Position numbers and translations under genes: made by a program. The notes under the pieces are model-generated. The model saw only the letters and a list, made by a program, of their open reading frames with translations. It had not been told where the DNA came from and did no database searches. This document shows positions 46,141 through 55,705 of a stretch of DNA of 64,000 bases, piece by piece. The DNA is from an uncultured Pelagibacteraceae bacterium (GTDB taxonomy: Bacteria; Pseudomonadota; Alphaproteobacteria; Pelagibacterales; Pelagibacteraceae): assembly GCA_902573235.1 (NCBI GenBank), contig CACGIZ010000001.1, positions 1 through 64,000 on the forward strand. Direction: 5' to 3'. Positions within the stretch are counted from its first letter, which is position 1, and the number at the start of each line of letters is the position of its first letter.

Positions 46141-46898
46141 CTATTTTTTTGATATTTAGTAAGTTTTCCAACTAAACCAAAGTAAATTTTGTTAGGAAGA
46201 AAGCTTAAAATTTTAAGTATAATTGTTAGTGATTTTGGAAAATGTATTTCAAAAACATTTTTATTAATTAATCCATCGTAGATTTTGTCAGCCGCATATT
46301 CAGGTGATTTTAAAAAAGGCATTTTAAAATCGTTTTTATCTGTCATTGGAGTTTTTATAAAACCAGGTGAAACTAAACAGATCCGTACATTTGATCTACC
46401 AAAATCAAAATATAAACTTTCTGCTAAATTATTAAGTGCCGATTTCGAGGGCCCATATCCAGTAGAATTTGGTAATCCACGATATCCTGCAATAGATGAA
46501 ACAATTGTGATTATTCCACTTTTTTTATTTTTAAAATACTCTTCCACAGCCTTAATACTGTTCAATGTTCCAAAAAAATTTATATTAAAAACATCCTCAA
46601 TTTGTTCTACATCAATATCCCTTTCTTTTTTGGGATTCCATGTTCCAGTAGAAAAAAAACAAATATCCACTTCACTAAATTTTTCTTTAATATTATTAAA
46701 TACCTCCTTACATTTAGATTTATCGGTTACGTCCAATGGAAAGGAACTTATATTTTCATATTGATCTGAAATCTCTTTAAGAAGATTTTCACGTCTTGCT
46801 GAAATTGCCACATTCCAACCTTCGTTAGAAAATTTAATAGCCAAAGCTTTACCAATACCTGTGCTACCACCAGTTATCCAAATTGTTTTTTTATTCAT
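46137..46898 (-). CDS. Short-chain dehydrogenase/reductase (SDR)
   Basis: A 253-aa classical SDR. The cofactor motif is ITGGSTGIGKALA near residue 8, and the catalytic Tyr-x3-Lys is in STGYGPSKSALNNLAESLYFDF, with the upstream Ser in IVSSIAGY. The substrate is unknown. SDRs of this kind often accompany the Cfa/DUF1365 cluster. It is convergent with DUF3833 (stop codons overlap as CTAA) and its start is 9 bp from the divergent TspO gene. Confidence 0.88.
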   Translation of the reverse strand: MNKKTIWITGGSTGIGKALAIKFSNEGWNVAISARRENLLKEISDQYENISSFPLDVTDKSKCKEVFNNIKEKFSEVDICFFSTGTWNPKKERDIDVEQIEDVFNINFFGTLNSIKAVEEYFKNKKSGIITIVSSIAGYRGLPNSTGYGPSKSALNNLAESLYFDFGRSNVRICLVSPGFIKTPMTDKNDFKMPFLKSPEYAADKIYDGLINKNVFEIHFPKSLTIILKILSFLPNKIYFGLVGKLTKYQKNS

Positions 46899-46907
46899 AA
46901 TATAAAG

Positions 46908-47390
46908 ATGTATAATACTTATATGTTAAAAAATAAATTTTTATCATTTATTCTTTTTTTTGTAATCACTTTTTCAGCATCATTTATTGGCGGTTTAGCA
47001 TCGATTAGCTTCAAAGAGCCATGGTATTCACAACTTGTAAAATCAAATTATAATCCTCCAGATTGGATTTTTGCTCCTGTATGGACAACACTATATTTGA
47101 TGATGACTCTAGCTATTTGGTTTTATTGGCATACAAAAAATCGAGATATGAACACAGTTTATATTTATTTTATTCATATAGTTTTTAATACAACTTGGAG
47201 TATTGTCTTTTTTGGTCTGCATCAAATATTTTTTGCGTTAGTAATATTAATAATTCTTATCTTGTTGATAATTACTCTTATAATTAGGTTTAAACGTGTC
47301 AATTTTGTAAGTTATTATTTAATGATTCCCTATTTACTTTGGTGTTGCTATGCACTATTTCTGAATTTTAACCTATTTATATTAAATTAA
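46908..47390 (+). CDS. tspO: TspO/MBR family protein (tryptophan-rich sensory protein)
   Basis: A 160-aa five-helix membrane protein. The TspO signature PWYSQLVKSNYNPPDWIFAP and WTTLYLMM is clear. TspO binds porphyrins and affects their breakdown or export, and in photosynthetic relatives it tunes the response to light and oxygen. Porphyrins sensitise singlet oxygen, which fits the neighbouring lipid cluster. Two in-frame ATG starts (46908, 46923) are possible. The stop abuts the next gene. Confidence 0.92.
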   Translation: MYNTYMLKNKFLSFILFFVITFSASFIGGLASISFKEPWYSQLVKSNYNPPDWIFAPVWTTLYLMMTLAIWFYWHTKNRDMNTVYIYFIHIVFNTTWSIVFFGLHQIFFALVILIILILLIITLIIRFKRVNFVSYYLMIPYLLWCCYALFLNFNLFILN

Positions 47391-48494
47391 ATGGATGATG
47401 TTGTAATAGTTGGTGGTGGAATTATAGGTGCTGCAACTGCTTATTTTTTATCTAAAGAGGGCAGGAAAGTAAAAGTAATAGAAAGAGATCCAACTTATAA
47501 ATCTGCATCTTTTCCGCTCTCTTTAGGCGGATTCAGAAGACAATTTTTTCAAAAAGAAAATATTTTATTAGGTAAGTTTGCTAGAGAATTTATTTTTCAA
47601 ATTCCAGAATTACTCAAAACAGAAAAAAATCCTAAACCAACTGCTAGCATGGTTACAAATGGCTATTTATTAATGTTTGGCCCTGAACATGCTGACGAGC
47701 AATATAAAGCTTTAGAAAATCATAAAGCATGTGAAGCTGGAACAAAAAATATTAAGGGATCTGAATTATCTAAATTTTTTCCGTATATTAATAGTGAGGG
47801 TATTGAAACAGCAACTTTTACTGATAATAAAAGTGAAGGTTGGATTGATCCATTCATGTTTCATAGTGCTCTCAAAAGTAAAGCTACAGAACTTGGAGCA
47901 GAGTTTACCAAAGGTGAGGTAAAATCTCTTACAGAAATAAAAGCAAAAACTATTATCTCTGCTGCAGGATGTTGGACTAAAGAACTATTAGAAGATATAC
48001 CTGTCGAACCACAAAAACACACAGTGTTCAGAGTCAAATGCCCAAAACATATTCCTGAAATGCCATTAACAGGAGACTTAACAACTGGTGTTTATTGGAG
48101 ACCAGAAGGAAAGGAATACTTGGCAGGATCACCTAAATCAGTATTTGATGCAGAGGATCTTGAACCTGCTTGGGATGATTTTGAGGAACTTGTGTGGCCT
48201 GCACTAGCAAACAGAATACCTGCTATGGAAGAGCTCAAGTTAACTGGAGGATGGGCAGGGTATTATGATTGTAATAGATTAGACAATAATGCTGTTGTAG
48301 GAAAACACCCAAAGTTTGATAATGTTTATTTAGCGACTGGTTTTACTGGCAGAGGTTTAATGCAAGCACCTGGAATAGGTAGGGCACTTACAGAGTTGAT
48401 TACAACTGGCGCATATCAATCAATCGATATATCTAATATGGCAGTTGAAAGAGTTTTAGGTAAAAAAGCTAGACCAGAACCTTATGTTCTTTAA
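47391..48494 (+). CDS. FAD-dependent oxidoreductase, DAO (D-amino acid oxidase/sarcosine-type) family
   Basis: A 367-aa flavoprotein with the ADP-binding motif VVIVGGGIIGAATAYFLSKEG, then SLGGFRRQFF and a C-terminal ATGFTGRGLMQAPGIGRAL segment typical of glycine/sarcosine oxidase and dimethylglycine dehydrogenase-like enzymes. A secondary-amine substrate such as sarcosine or proline is possible; none is proved. It begins directly after the TspO stop. Confidence 0.75.
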   Translation: MDDVVIVGGGIIGAATAYFLSKEGRKVKVIERDPTYKSASFPLSLGGFRRQFFQKENILLGKFAREFIFQIPELLKTEKNPKPTASMVTNGYLLMFGPEHADEQYKALENHKACEAGTKNIKGSELSKFFPYINSEGIETATFTDNKSEGWIDPFMFHSALKSKATELGAEFTKGEVKSLTEIKAKTIISAAGCWTKELLEDIPVEPQKHTVFRVKCPKHIPEMPLTGDLTTGVYWRPEGKEYLAGSPKSVFDAEDLEPAWDDFEELVWPALANRIPAMEELKLTGGWAGYYDCNRLDNNAVVGKHPKFDNVYLATGFTGRGLMQAPGIGRALTELITTGAYQSIDISNMAVERVLGKKARPEPYVL

Positions 48495-49943
48495 CTAAGT
48501 TCCACAAAAAGTTTGATATTTTTCATTTGAATATATTGGCATTTGATAATTGATTATATCTCTTTGTTCTAAGTAAGGTTTGTTCAATACTTCTAAAAAT
48601 TTATTAAATGGTTCTATATTTCCGTTATTAGCCTCATTCAAAACTTCTTCTACTTTATGATTTCTTGGGATAACAAGAGGGTTAACACTTCTCATCAATT
48701 TTAAATATTTTTCAGGAGTGTTATTGTAAATTTTTAATCTTTCTTGCCATCTTTTTTTCCAATTTTCAAAATCATCTTTTTTAAAATTTTCTTTATTTGC
48801 AACTTCAAAATTCATTAAATGACAAAAAGTATTTGTATAATCCATTTTTTCTTGATGCATCCAAGTTAACAAATCTAAAATCAAATATTTATCTTTCTCA
48901 TCAACACCAGATAAGCCCAATTTATCTCTCATCATATTAAGCCACTTTTCTTCGTATTTTTTTTCAAAGGAATTGATTATTTCAGTTGCCATCTCAACTG
49001 CTTTGTTTTGATTTTTATCGATAAGTGGTATTAAACATTCTGCAAATCTTGATAGGTTCCATTTTGTGATAACTGGTTGATTACAATAAGCGTACCTTCC
49101 CATTTGATCAATTGAACTAAATACAGTTTTTGGATCATAAACATCCATAAAAGCGCATGGTCCATAATCAATAGTTTCACATGATATGCTCATATTATCT
49201 GTATTCATAACACCATGAATGAAACCAACTCTCATCCAATTCACAACGAGATCAATTTGTTTATTTAAAATAATTTTTAAAAGATCAATAGATTTATTTT
49301 GTGAGTTTTTAATACTAGGGTAGTGTCTATCAATCACATAATTCAAAAGTGTTTTTAATTCATCTTCTTTCTGTCTTGCAGCAATATATTGAAAAGTTCC
49401 AACTCTAACATGACTTAAAGCAACTCTTGTGAGTATAGCTCCTTGTAAAGAAGTTTCTCTAATTACTTCTTCTCCTGTTTTTACAACTGCTAAACTTCTT
49501 GTTGATGGGATCCCTAAATTATGCATTGCTTCACTAATTAAATATTCTCTTAACATTGGTCCTAATGCAGCCCTCCCATCACCATTTCTGGAAAAAGCAG
49601 TTTTTCCAGAACCTTTAAACTGAATATCGTATCGATCTTTTTTTTTTGATAAATGTTCTCCAATTAATACAGCTCTTCCATCACCTAACATGGTAAAATG
49701 CCCAAACTGATGCCCTGCGTAAGCTTGAGCAATACTATTACTCTCTGGTGGAAGTGAGTTCCCTGCAAATAATTCAGAAATTTCTTTATCATTTAAGTTT
49801 GAAAAATTTAAATTCAGTTTTTCTGCAAGATTTTTATTTAATACCACTAATTCTGGTTTTTTGACTGGAACAGGTTTTATATCTTCTTTAAATGCTTCTG
49901 GTAATCTAGAATAAGTATTATCAAAGCACCATCCAATGGTCAT
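48495..49943 (-). CDS. selO: SelO family protein adenylyltransferase (pseudokinase)
   Basis: A 482-aa YdiU/UPF0061 protein. SelO proteins adopt a kinase fold but transfer AMP from ATP to hydroxyl groups of proteins, tied to redox stress. Visible features: QAYAGHQFGHFTMLGDGRAVLIGE, FKGSGKTAFSRNGDGRAALGP, and GFIHGVMNTDNMSISC with the catalytic Asn-Asp set. The last residues are QTFCGT; the antepenultimate Cys takes the position of selenocysteine in eukaryotic SelO. It follows the formate dehydrogenase alpha gene by 4 bp. Confidence 0.92.
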   Translation of the reverse strand: MTIGWCFDNTYSRLPEAFKEDIKPVPVKKPELVVLNKNLAEKLNLNFSNLNDKEISELFAGNSLPPESNSIAQAYAGHQFGHFTMLGDGRAVLIGEHLSKKKDRYDIQFKGSGKTAFSRNGDGRAALGPMLREYLISEAMHNLGIPSTRSLAVVKTGEEVIRETSLQGAILTRVALSHVRVGTFQYIAARQKEDELKTLLNYVIDRHYPSIKNSQNKSIDLLKIILNKQIDLVVNWMRVGFIHGVMNTDNMSISCETIDYGPCAFMDVYDPKTVFSSIDQMGRYAYCNQPVITKWNLSRFAECLIPLIDKNQNKAVEMATEIINSFEKKYEEKWLNMMRDKLGLSGVDEKDKYLILDLLTWMHQEKMDYTNTFCHLMNFEVANKENFKKDDFENWKKRWQERLKIYNNTPEKYLKLMRSVNPLVIPRNHKVEEVLNEANNGNIEPFNKFLEVLNKPYLEQRDIINYQMPIYSNEKYQTFCGT

Positions 49944-49947
49944 TAAT

Positions 49948-52716
49948 TTAACTTACTTCTGCTTGATGTTCTTTAGGTTTAACTTCAGTTTTAAATTGGT
50001 TTGAAATTTTTTGAACTTGAACTGATGAAACTTTATATTCTGCACACATTGTTTCTTCATCTTTTCCATGTCCAGTTACCATATTGACCATATGTTCAGG
50101 GAAATGGAATGTTGTAAATACAATACCTTCTTTAACTTTATCAGTAACCTCTACCTTAAGAGCGACTTCACCTCTACCTGAATATAATCTTCCAATATCG
50201 CCAGTGTTTAGATCTCTATCAGCTGCATCTTTAGGATGTATCAACAACACATCTTCATCAACTATATTTATATTATTTGTTCTTCTAGTCATTGTGGCAG
50301 CATTATAATGCTGTAAAACACGACTAGTCGTTAATATTAGTGGATAATCTTTTTGATTATTCTTTATTTCAGTAGACTCTTTCCAGTCAAAACTTTTTAA
50401 TCGACCTTTTCCTAACTTAAATTCTTCTGTGTGTAATATTTGAGTATCCGTTCCGTCTTCTTTTACTGGCCATTGTAGTCCGAATTTTCCTAATCTCTCT
50501 CTAGTAATCCCTTTAAAAAATGGAACTATATCAGCTATTTCTGCAAGCACTTGATCTGCATCATAATCTGGTTGATCAAAACCAAGTTTTTGCATCATAT
50601 CTGTGACTATAACTCCATCAGGCTTTGTTCCTGGTAATGGAGGTACTGCTCTATTAACTCTCTGAACTCTTCTCTCAGTGTTTGTGAATGTACCATCTTT
50701 TTCTAAGAATGTAGTTCCTGGAAGTACAACTGTAGCCAGTTTAGCAGTTTCACTCATGAAAATTTCTTGAACCACCAAAAGCTCTAATGAATTCATTGCC
50801 TCTACAACGTGAGCGCTGTTAGGATCTGTTTGAACAATATCTTCACCAATAATCCAAATGCCTTTTATTTCTTTTTTAATTGCGGCATCAAACATTTGAG
50901 GAATTTTTAACCCTGCTTTTGTTGGATGAGTCACACCATACTTTTCAGAATAAAATTTTTGATTTTTTTCATCTGCAACTTCAAAATATCCTGCACCTTG
51001 ATGTGGTTGACATCCCATGTCAGCTGCACCTTGAACATTATTTTGGCCTCTTAATGGATTTACTCCAACTCCTTTTCTTCCAATGTTTCCTGTGATCATT
51101 GCAAGGTCAGCAATCAACATGACAGTCTTTGATCCTTGTTCATGCTCTGTAACTCCAAGACCATGAAATTCCATAGAATTTTTAGCAGTTGCATATGCTA
51201 TTGCAGCTTCTTTAACCAACTGTTTATCTACACCAGCAACTTTTGCTAAATGATCAACGTCTTGTCTTTCAATTTCTTTTAAAAAATTATCAAATCCCTC
51301 AGTTCTATCTCTTATGAAATCTTCATTATATAATTTTGATTTAACTATAAAATGTAACATCATATTAAGAACTGCAACGTTAGTCCCTGGTCTTAATTTA
51401 ATATGATAGTCTGCAAGTTTTGCAATTTCTGTTGTAATAGGATCCAAAACGATTAGTTTTTTTCCTTTCATGACTTGTTGTTTAATTTTTGCACCTGTCA
51501 CAGGGTGTGCATTAGTTGGATTTGCTCCAATTACTAAAAATAAGTCAGCGTGATAAATATCTTCTGTAGAATTAGTAGCAGCACCAGTTCCAAAAGTTTG
51601 TTGCATTCCCCAAGCAGTAGGTGAATGACAAATTCTAGCGCAACAATCTACACTATTAGTACCAACTGCTGCCCTTATCATTTTCTGAAAAACATAGTTT
51701 TCTTCGTTAGTGCATCTTGCAGAAGAAATTCCAGCGAATGCATCTGGTCCATGATCTTTAACAATTCTTTGCATTTCTTTTTTAATAAAATCATATGCCT
51801 CATCCCAACTTGCTTCCTCAAATTTACCATTTCTTTTAATCAAGGGAGTTTTTAGTCTATCTGGATGATCATAAAAACCAAAAGCATACCTTCCTTTAAT
51901 ACAAGTATGCCCTGCATTGACCTCAGTTTGTTTTGGAGTATCTATCGCAACAACTTTATCATTTTTAATCGATGCTTCTAAATTACATCCAACACCACAA
52001 TAAGAACATGTGGTTCTTACTTTTTTATCAACCGCTGCTGATTTTGATTGAAAAACATCTGAAATAGCGTCAGTAGGACATGTGTGCGCACATGCTCCAC
52101 ATGATACACAGGACGAGTCACCAAACATCATATCATTATCAGTTGTAATTCGAGATTCAAAACCTCTACCAGACATCGTAAGTACGAATGATCCTTGAAT
52201 TTCATCACAAGCTCTTACACATCTTCCACAATTGATACAGTTATCTAAATTCATTCTCATATAATCATGAGAGGTATCTCTTGGAATTCCTTTGTGTTGT
52301 TTAGGGCTATTATATCTGTGATCAGAAATGCCTAAATCATTAGCAACTGTCTGAAGTTCACAATTATTGTTTACTTCACACGTATTACACTCCATTGGAT
52401 GATCAGTTAGAACTAATTCTACTATATTTTTTCTTAAATTTTGAAGGTTTTCATTAGAAGTAAAAATATGTTGGTTTTCAGCTACTGGAGTATGGCATGA
52501 AGCAACTACTTTAGTAGGACCATCTTTTTCTAACGCTACTTCTACAGAGCAAACTCTACAAGCACCATAAGGAGCAAGATTTGGATCATCACAAAGAGTG
52601 GGAACTTTTTTTTCTCCAACATAACTTTTTACAAATTTAAGAATAGATGTGTGGTTAGCACCAATTTCGTATGGTTTTCCATCTATATAAGCAATTTTTC
52701 TTTTTTCAGAACTCAT
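49948..52716 (-). CDS. fdsA: NAD-dependent formate dehydrogenase, molybdopterin (alpha) subunit
   Basis: Cys-type, Mo-bis-MGD formate dehydrogenase catalytic subunit, 922 aa. In order: an N-terminal [2Fe-2S] domain (DDPNLAPYGACRVCSVEV), a HPMECNTCEVNNNCEL cluster segment, two ferredoxin-type [4Fe-4S] motifs (NCINCGRCVRACDE and CVSCGACAHTCP), then the MopB domain with TTCSYCGVGCN. The Mo-ligating Cys and catalytic His are in CARICHSPTAW. Formate is oxidised to CO2 with NAD+ through the beta subunit. Starts with a one-base overlap on fdsB. Confidence 0.96.
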   Translation of the reverse strand: MSSEKRKIAYIDGKPYEIGANHTSILKFVKSYVGEKKVPTLCDDPNLAPYGACRVCSVEVALEKDGPTKVVASCHTPVAENQHIFTSNENLQNLRKNIVELVLTDHPMECNTCEVNNNCELQTVANDLGISDHRYNSPKQHKGIPRDTSHDYMRMNLDNCINCGRCVRACDEIQGSFVLTMSGRGFESRITTDNDMMFGDSSCVSCGACAHTCPTDAISDVFQSKSAAVDKKVRTTCSYCGVGCNLEASIKNDKVVAIDTPKQTEVNAGHTCIKGRYAFGFYDHPDRLKTPLIKRNGKFEEASWDEAYDFIKKEMQRIVKDHGPDAFAGISSARCTNEENYVFQKMIRAAVGTNSVDCCARICHSPTAWGMQQTFGTGAATNSTEDIYHADLFLVIGANPTNAHPVTGAKIKQQVMKGKKLIVLDPITTEIAKLADYHIKLRPGTNVAVLNMMLHFIVKSKLYNEDFIRDRTEGFDNFLKEIERQDVDHLAKVAGVDKQLVKEAAIAYATAKNSMEFHGLGVTEHEQGSKTVMLIADLAMITGNIGRKGVGVNPLRGQNNVQGAADMGCQPHQGAGYFEVADEKNQKFYSEKYGVTHPTKAGLKIPQMFDAAIKKEIKGIWIIGEDIVQTDPNSAHVVEAMNSLELLVVQEIFMSETAKLATVVLPGTTFLEKDGTFTNTERRVQRVNRAVPPLPGTKPDGVIVTDMMQKLGFDQPDYDADQVLAEIADIVPFFKGITRERLGKFGLQWPVKEDGTDTQILHTEEFKLGKGRLKSFDWKESTEIKNNQKDYPLILTTSRVLQHYNAATMTRRTNNINIVDEDVLLIHPKDAADRDLNTGDIGRLYSGRGEVALKVEVTDKVKEGIVFTTFHFPEHMVNMVTGHGKDEETMCAEYKVSSVQVQKISNQFKTEVKPKEHQAEVS

Positions 52717-54371
52717 TAATTATCTTTTACCATATCACTTTTCATTTCATCACCAAAATACTTTAAGATGTTCATAATTGGAGTAGGTATTGCACCACAT
52801 AGAGCACATAAACAGCCTTTTTGCATAGTAATCAACAATTCATTTAGTAATTTCAGTGGAATTTTGGATGTCTTTTTCTTAACTTGATCAAACATTTCCT
52901 TGCCTCGGTAGGAACCAAGTCTTCCAGGAAAACATTTGCCACATGATTCCTCTGCTGAAAATTCAAATAAGTGATGAATATATTCTGTCATTGGAAAATC
53001 TTTTGGAATACTCACAACACTTGCGTGGCCTAACATAAATCCTTTTGCAGTAAACTCTTGAAAGTCAAGATTTAAGTTATCTATCTCAGTTAAAGGAACC
53101 ACTCCACCCAAAGGGCCACCTATTTGAAATGCTTTAACTTCTTCTTTGTAGCCGCCACCAATCTCATTAAATATTTTTTTCATTGGGGTTCCCATATCTA
53201 TTTCATAAACTCCAGGATTATTAAAAAAACTATCTAAACAAACTAATTTAGTACCTGCTGATTTTTTATTACCAATTGATGAAAATTTTTCTGATCCATT
53301 TATTAATATTCCTGATGCGGCAGCTAAGGTTTCTACATTATTAACTACAGTTGGTTTTTTATAAAGTCCTTCAGTGACTGGAAAAGGTGGTCTTACATCT
53401 ACTTCAGCTCTTCTTCCTTCTATTGATGCAATTAGTGCTGTTTCCTCTCCACAAATATATGCACCTTGTCCAATACAAATTCCTAAATCAAATGAAAAAC
53501 CTGTTCCTAAAATATTTTCACCCAAAAGCCCCAATTTTTTTAGTGCATTTATACTACCGTTTATAGCTTCAATAGATTTAGGATATTCACCTCTTATATA
53601 TAAAACTCCTTCATCACTTCCTATAACATAACCACAAATTACCATTCCAAAAATAACTTTAAGAGGTTGATCTTCTAATAAATATCTATCAGAAAATGCA
53701 CCTGAGTCTCCCTCATCTGCATTACATATTACATACTTTTTCTCTCCTTTTGCTTTACTACAAAAGTCCCATTTCATTCCTGTAGGAAAACCAGCCCCAC
53801 CTCTTCCAGTTAAATTTGAATCTAGTAATGATTTCACAATTTCTTTTTTGTCTTTTTTTAAAAATTTATCTAAATGGTCTTTAAATTGTTCAACAGAGGA
53901 AAGTTTATCATCCATCAAAAAACTTGTTGTGGCAAAACTTTTTGAAAAAAATTTTTCTTGTTTTATATCCTCACCTTTTAAAATTTGATCAATTTTTTCA
54001 ATATCTTTTCCAGCATAATTTTCTCCATCATAATGAAATGCATGGTTTTCGTAGCAGTGTCCTAAACAGAACATTTCACCAACCTTGTCATCACCTAATT
54101 TTTCTTTTAATTTATCTTTTAACTTTTCCTGAGTTCCAGCACACATACAGGCACTGCCATTACACACAAAAGCTTTTTTTTCTCTATGAGATGGTCTTAA
54201 AAATTCATAAAATGTTTCAGCTCCATGTATTGTTGAAACACCCAAATTGTATTCTTTTGCGATTTCTTTGATATCTTTTGGTGTCTCACTTAGGACATTT
54301 TCAGACATTTTTTTAAATAAATTGTCCTTTAAACCAATTCTTCCAGATAAATTACTTATATTTTTTGACAC
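52716..54371 (-). CDS. fdsB: Formate dehydrogenase diaphorase subunit, fused NuoE-NuoF type
   Basis: A 551-aa fusion of the gamma (NuoE-like [2Fe-2S]) and beta (NuoF-like flavin) subunits, which are separate in many FDS enzymes. Residues 1-130 form the NuoE domain with VSTIHGAETFYEF and clusters CNGSACMCAGT and CLGHC. The rest is the NuoF domain: LTGRGGAGFPTGMKW (NADH/FMN), GAYICGEETALIASIEG and the [4Fe-4S] set SCGKCFPGR ... CLCALC. It passes electrons from FdsA to NAD+. Confidence 0.95.
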   Translation of the reverse strand: MSKNISNLSGRIGLKDNLFKKMSENVLSETPKDIKEIAKEYNLGVSTIHGAETFYEFLRPSHREKKAFVCNGSACMCAGTQEKLKDKLKEKLGDDKVGEMFCLGHCYENHAFHYDGENYAGKDIEKIDQILKGEDIKQEKFFSKSFATTSFLMDDKLSSVEQFKDHLDKFLKKDKKEIVKSLLDSNLTGRGGAGFPTGMKWDFCSKAKGEKKYVICNADEGDSGAFSDRYLLEDQPLKVIFGMVICGYVIGSDEGVLYIRGEYPKSIEAINGSINALKKLGLLGENILGTGFSFDLGICIGQGAYICGEETALIASIEGRRAEVDVRPPFPVTEGLYKKPTVVNNVETLAAASGILINGSEKFSSIGNKKSAGTKLVCLDSFFNNPGVYEIDMGTPMKKIFNEIGGGYKEEVKAFQIGGPLGGVVPLTEIDNLNLDFQEFTAKGFMLGHASVVSIPKDFPMTEYIHHLFEFSAEESCGKCFPGRLGSYRGKEMFDQVKKKTSKIPLKLLNELLITMQKGCLCALCGAIPTPIMNILKYFGDEMKSDMVKDN

Positions 54372-54384
54372 CGCAAAATTCCTC

Positions 54385-55227
54385 TTAACTCACAATAACT
54401 TTTTGGTTATTTGTGTATATATTAAAACTATCCTCTTTTACGAAACCTATCAAGGTCATGTCAAATCTATTCGCAAGATCAATTGCTAGGCTTGTTGGCG
54501 CACCCACTCCTATCATTAACCCAATATTAGTCATCAAAACTTTTTGAACTAGCTCAAAATTTAGACGTCCAGAACATGTGATAAATTGGTCTTCAGGCTT
54601 TAGAAAACCATTCAATAATGAATCACCAATCAATTTATCTAAAGCATTATGTCTACCCACATCCTCCTTTAAAGATAACAAATCACCATTAGATGAAAAA
54701 AGTCCGCTAGCGTGGATTCCTCCAGTTTTGGCAAATTCAGACTGATTTTGTCTAAGTGTATTAGGAGATTTAATTATTATATCTTTTGATATCTTTGGGT
54801 TTGATTTAGATGCTTTTTGTTTTTTTGTTATTTCTAAAGCATCAAGAGAGGATTTGCCACAAACACCACAGGATGAATTAGATAAAAAATCTCTTTTAAT
54901 TTTTGAAATATCTATATTTTTAGAGTTATTTAATGTAACTATTATTTTATTTTGAATATTGTACTGTCCTACTTTATCACCAAAACTTTCTATACTTTCA
55001 ATTTCTTTAATATTGTCAATAATCTGTTCATTAAATAGAAAACCTCTTACTAAATCTTCATCATTTCCTGGAGTTCTCATTGTTATTGATAAACTTTTTG
55101 AGATAAACTTTTCATTGTCTTTATATTTTAATGAAATTTCCAATGGCTCCTCTATTGAAATAAAATCTTCAGTATTTTCTAATCTATTTTTTTTAAATTT
55201 TGTTACTTTATATTTTGAATTCATCAA
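54385..55227 (-). CDS. fdhD: Formate dehydrogenase accessory sulfurtransferase FdhD
   Basis: Transfers sulfur from IscS to the molybdenum cofactor of formate dehydrogenase, making it active. It is 280 aa. The sulfur-relay Cys-x2-Cys pair is Cys120-Cys123 in NSSCGVCGKSS. FdhD also has GGIHASGLFS, EDVGRHNALDKLIG and GRLNFELVQKVL. It is directly upstream of fdsB (13 bp gap), so the accessory protein is made with the enzyme. Confidence 0.95.
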   Translation of the reverse strand: MMNSKYKVTKFKKNRLENTEDFISIEEPLEISLKYKDNEKFISKSLSITMRTPGNDEDLVRGFLFNEQIIDNIKEIESIESFGDKVGQYNIQNKIIVTLNNSKNIDISKIKRDFLSNSSCGVCGKSSLDALEITKKQKASKSNPKISKDIIIKSPNTLRQNQSEFAKTGGIHASGLFSSNGDLLSLKEDVGRHNALDKLIGDSLLNGFLKPEDQFITCSGRLNFELVQKVLMTNIGLMIGVGAPTSLAIDLANRFDMTLIGFVKEDSFNIYTNNQKVIVS

Positions 55228-55228
55228 A

Positions 55229-55705
55229 CTATTTTAAGGGATAATTTTTTTTTAAAATAAATTTATTTATTAAGATTGCTAAAATAATAATTACAAAACA
55301 CCCTGAAATTATTGGAAATAATAAATATTCATAAGATACACTGCCAATTATAACCATAACCGGATTTCCACCAGCAGGAGGATGAACTACGTTTAGAAAT
55401 ATCATAAAAAAAATTCCTACACCTACAGCTAAAGCTATATTAATATATATTGGTAAGGGTATAAAATTTACAAATATAACACCCACTAAAGCTGTTACTA
55501 GATGTCCAAAAAAAACATTTCGAGGCTGTGCGAAAGGACTTTCAGGAAAACCAAATAACAAAACCATTGAGGATCCAAATGAAGCAGCTAAAAATAATCC
55601 AAACATACTTTTGTATGTAAGAACTGTTAATATTCCAATTGTGAAAGCTGAAAAGATTCCAGCAATTAAAGCTTTTTTAAAAACTTCTTTTTTAAACTTG
55701 ATCAT
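55229..55705 (-). CDS. HPP family integral membrane protein
   Basis: A 158-aa protein with about four to five membrane helices and the family's eponymous motif in NVVHPPAGGNPVMVIIG. HPP proteins from cyanobacteria and plastids are linked to nitrite transport. Here the gene sits between fdhD (1 bp gap) and the IscU-like gene (14 nt overlap) in the formate dehydrogenase operon. A role in moving formate or another small anion is an inference from its position. Confidence 0.83.
   Translation of the reverse strand: MIKFKKEVFKKALIAGIFSAFTIGILTVLTYKSMFGLFLAASFGSSMVLLFGFPESPFAQPRNVFFGHLVTALVGVIFVNFIPLPIYINIALAVGVGIFFMIFLNVVHPPAGGNPVMVIIGSVSYEYLLFPIISGCFVIIILAILINKFILKKNYPLK

Noticed and set aside
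46285-46764. A 159-aa frame antisense to the SDR gene
   Set aside because: The SDR frame carries the full cofactor and catalytic motifs. The antisense frame has no recognisable domain and is a by-product of AT-rich codons.
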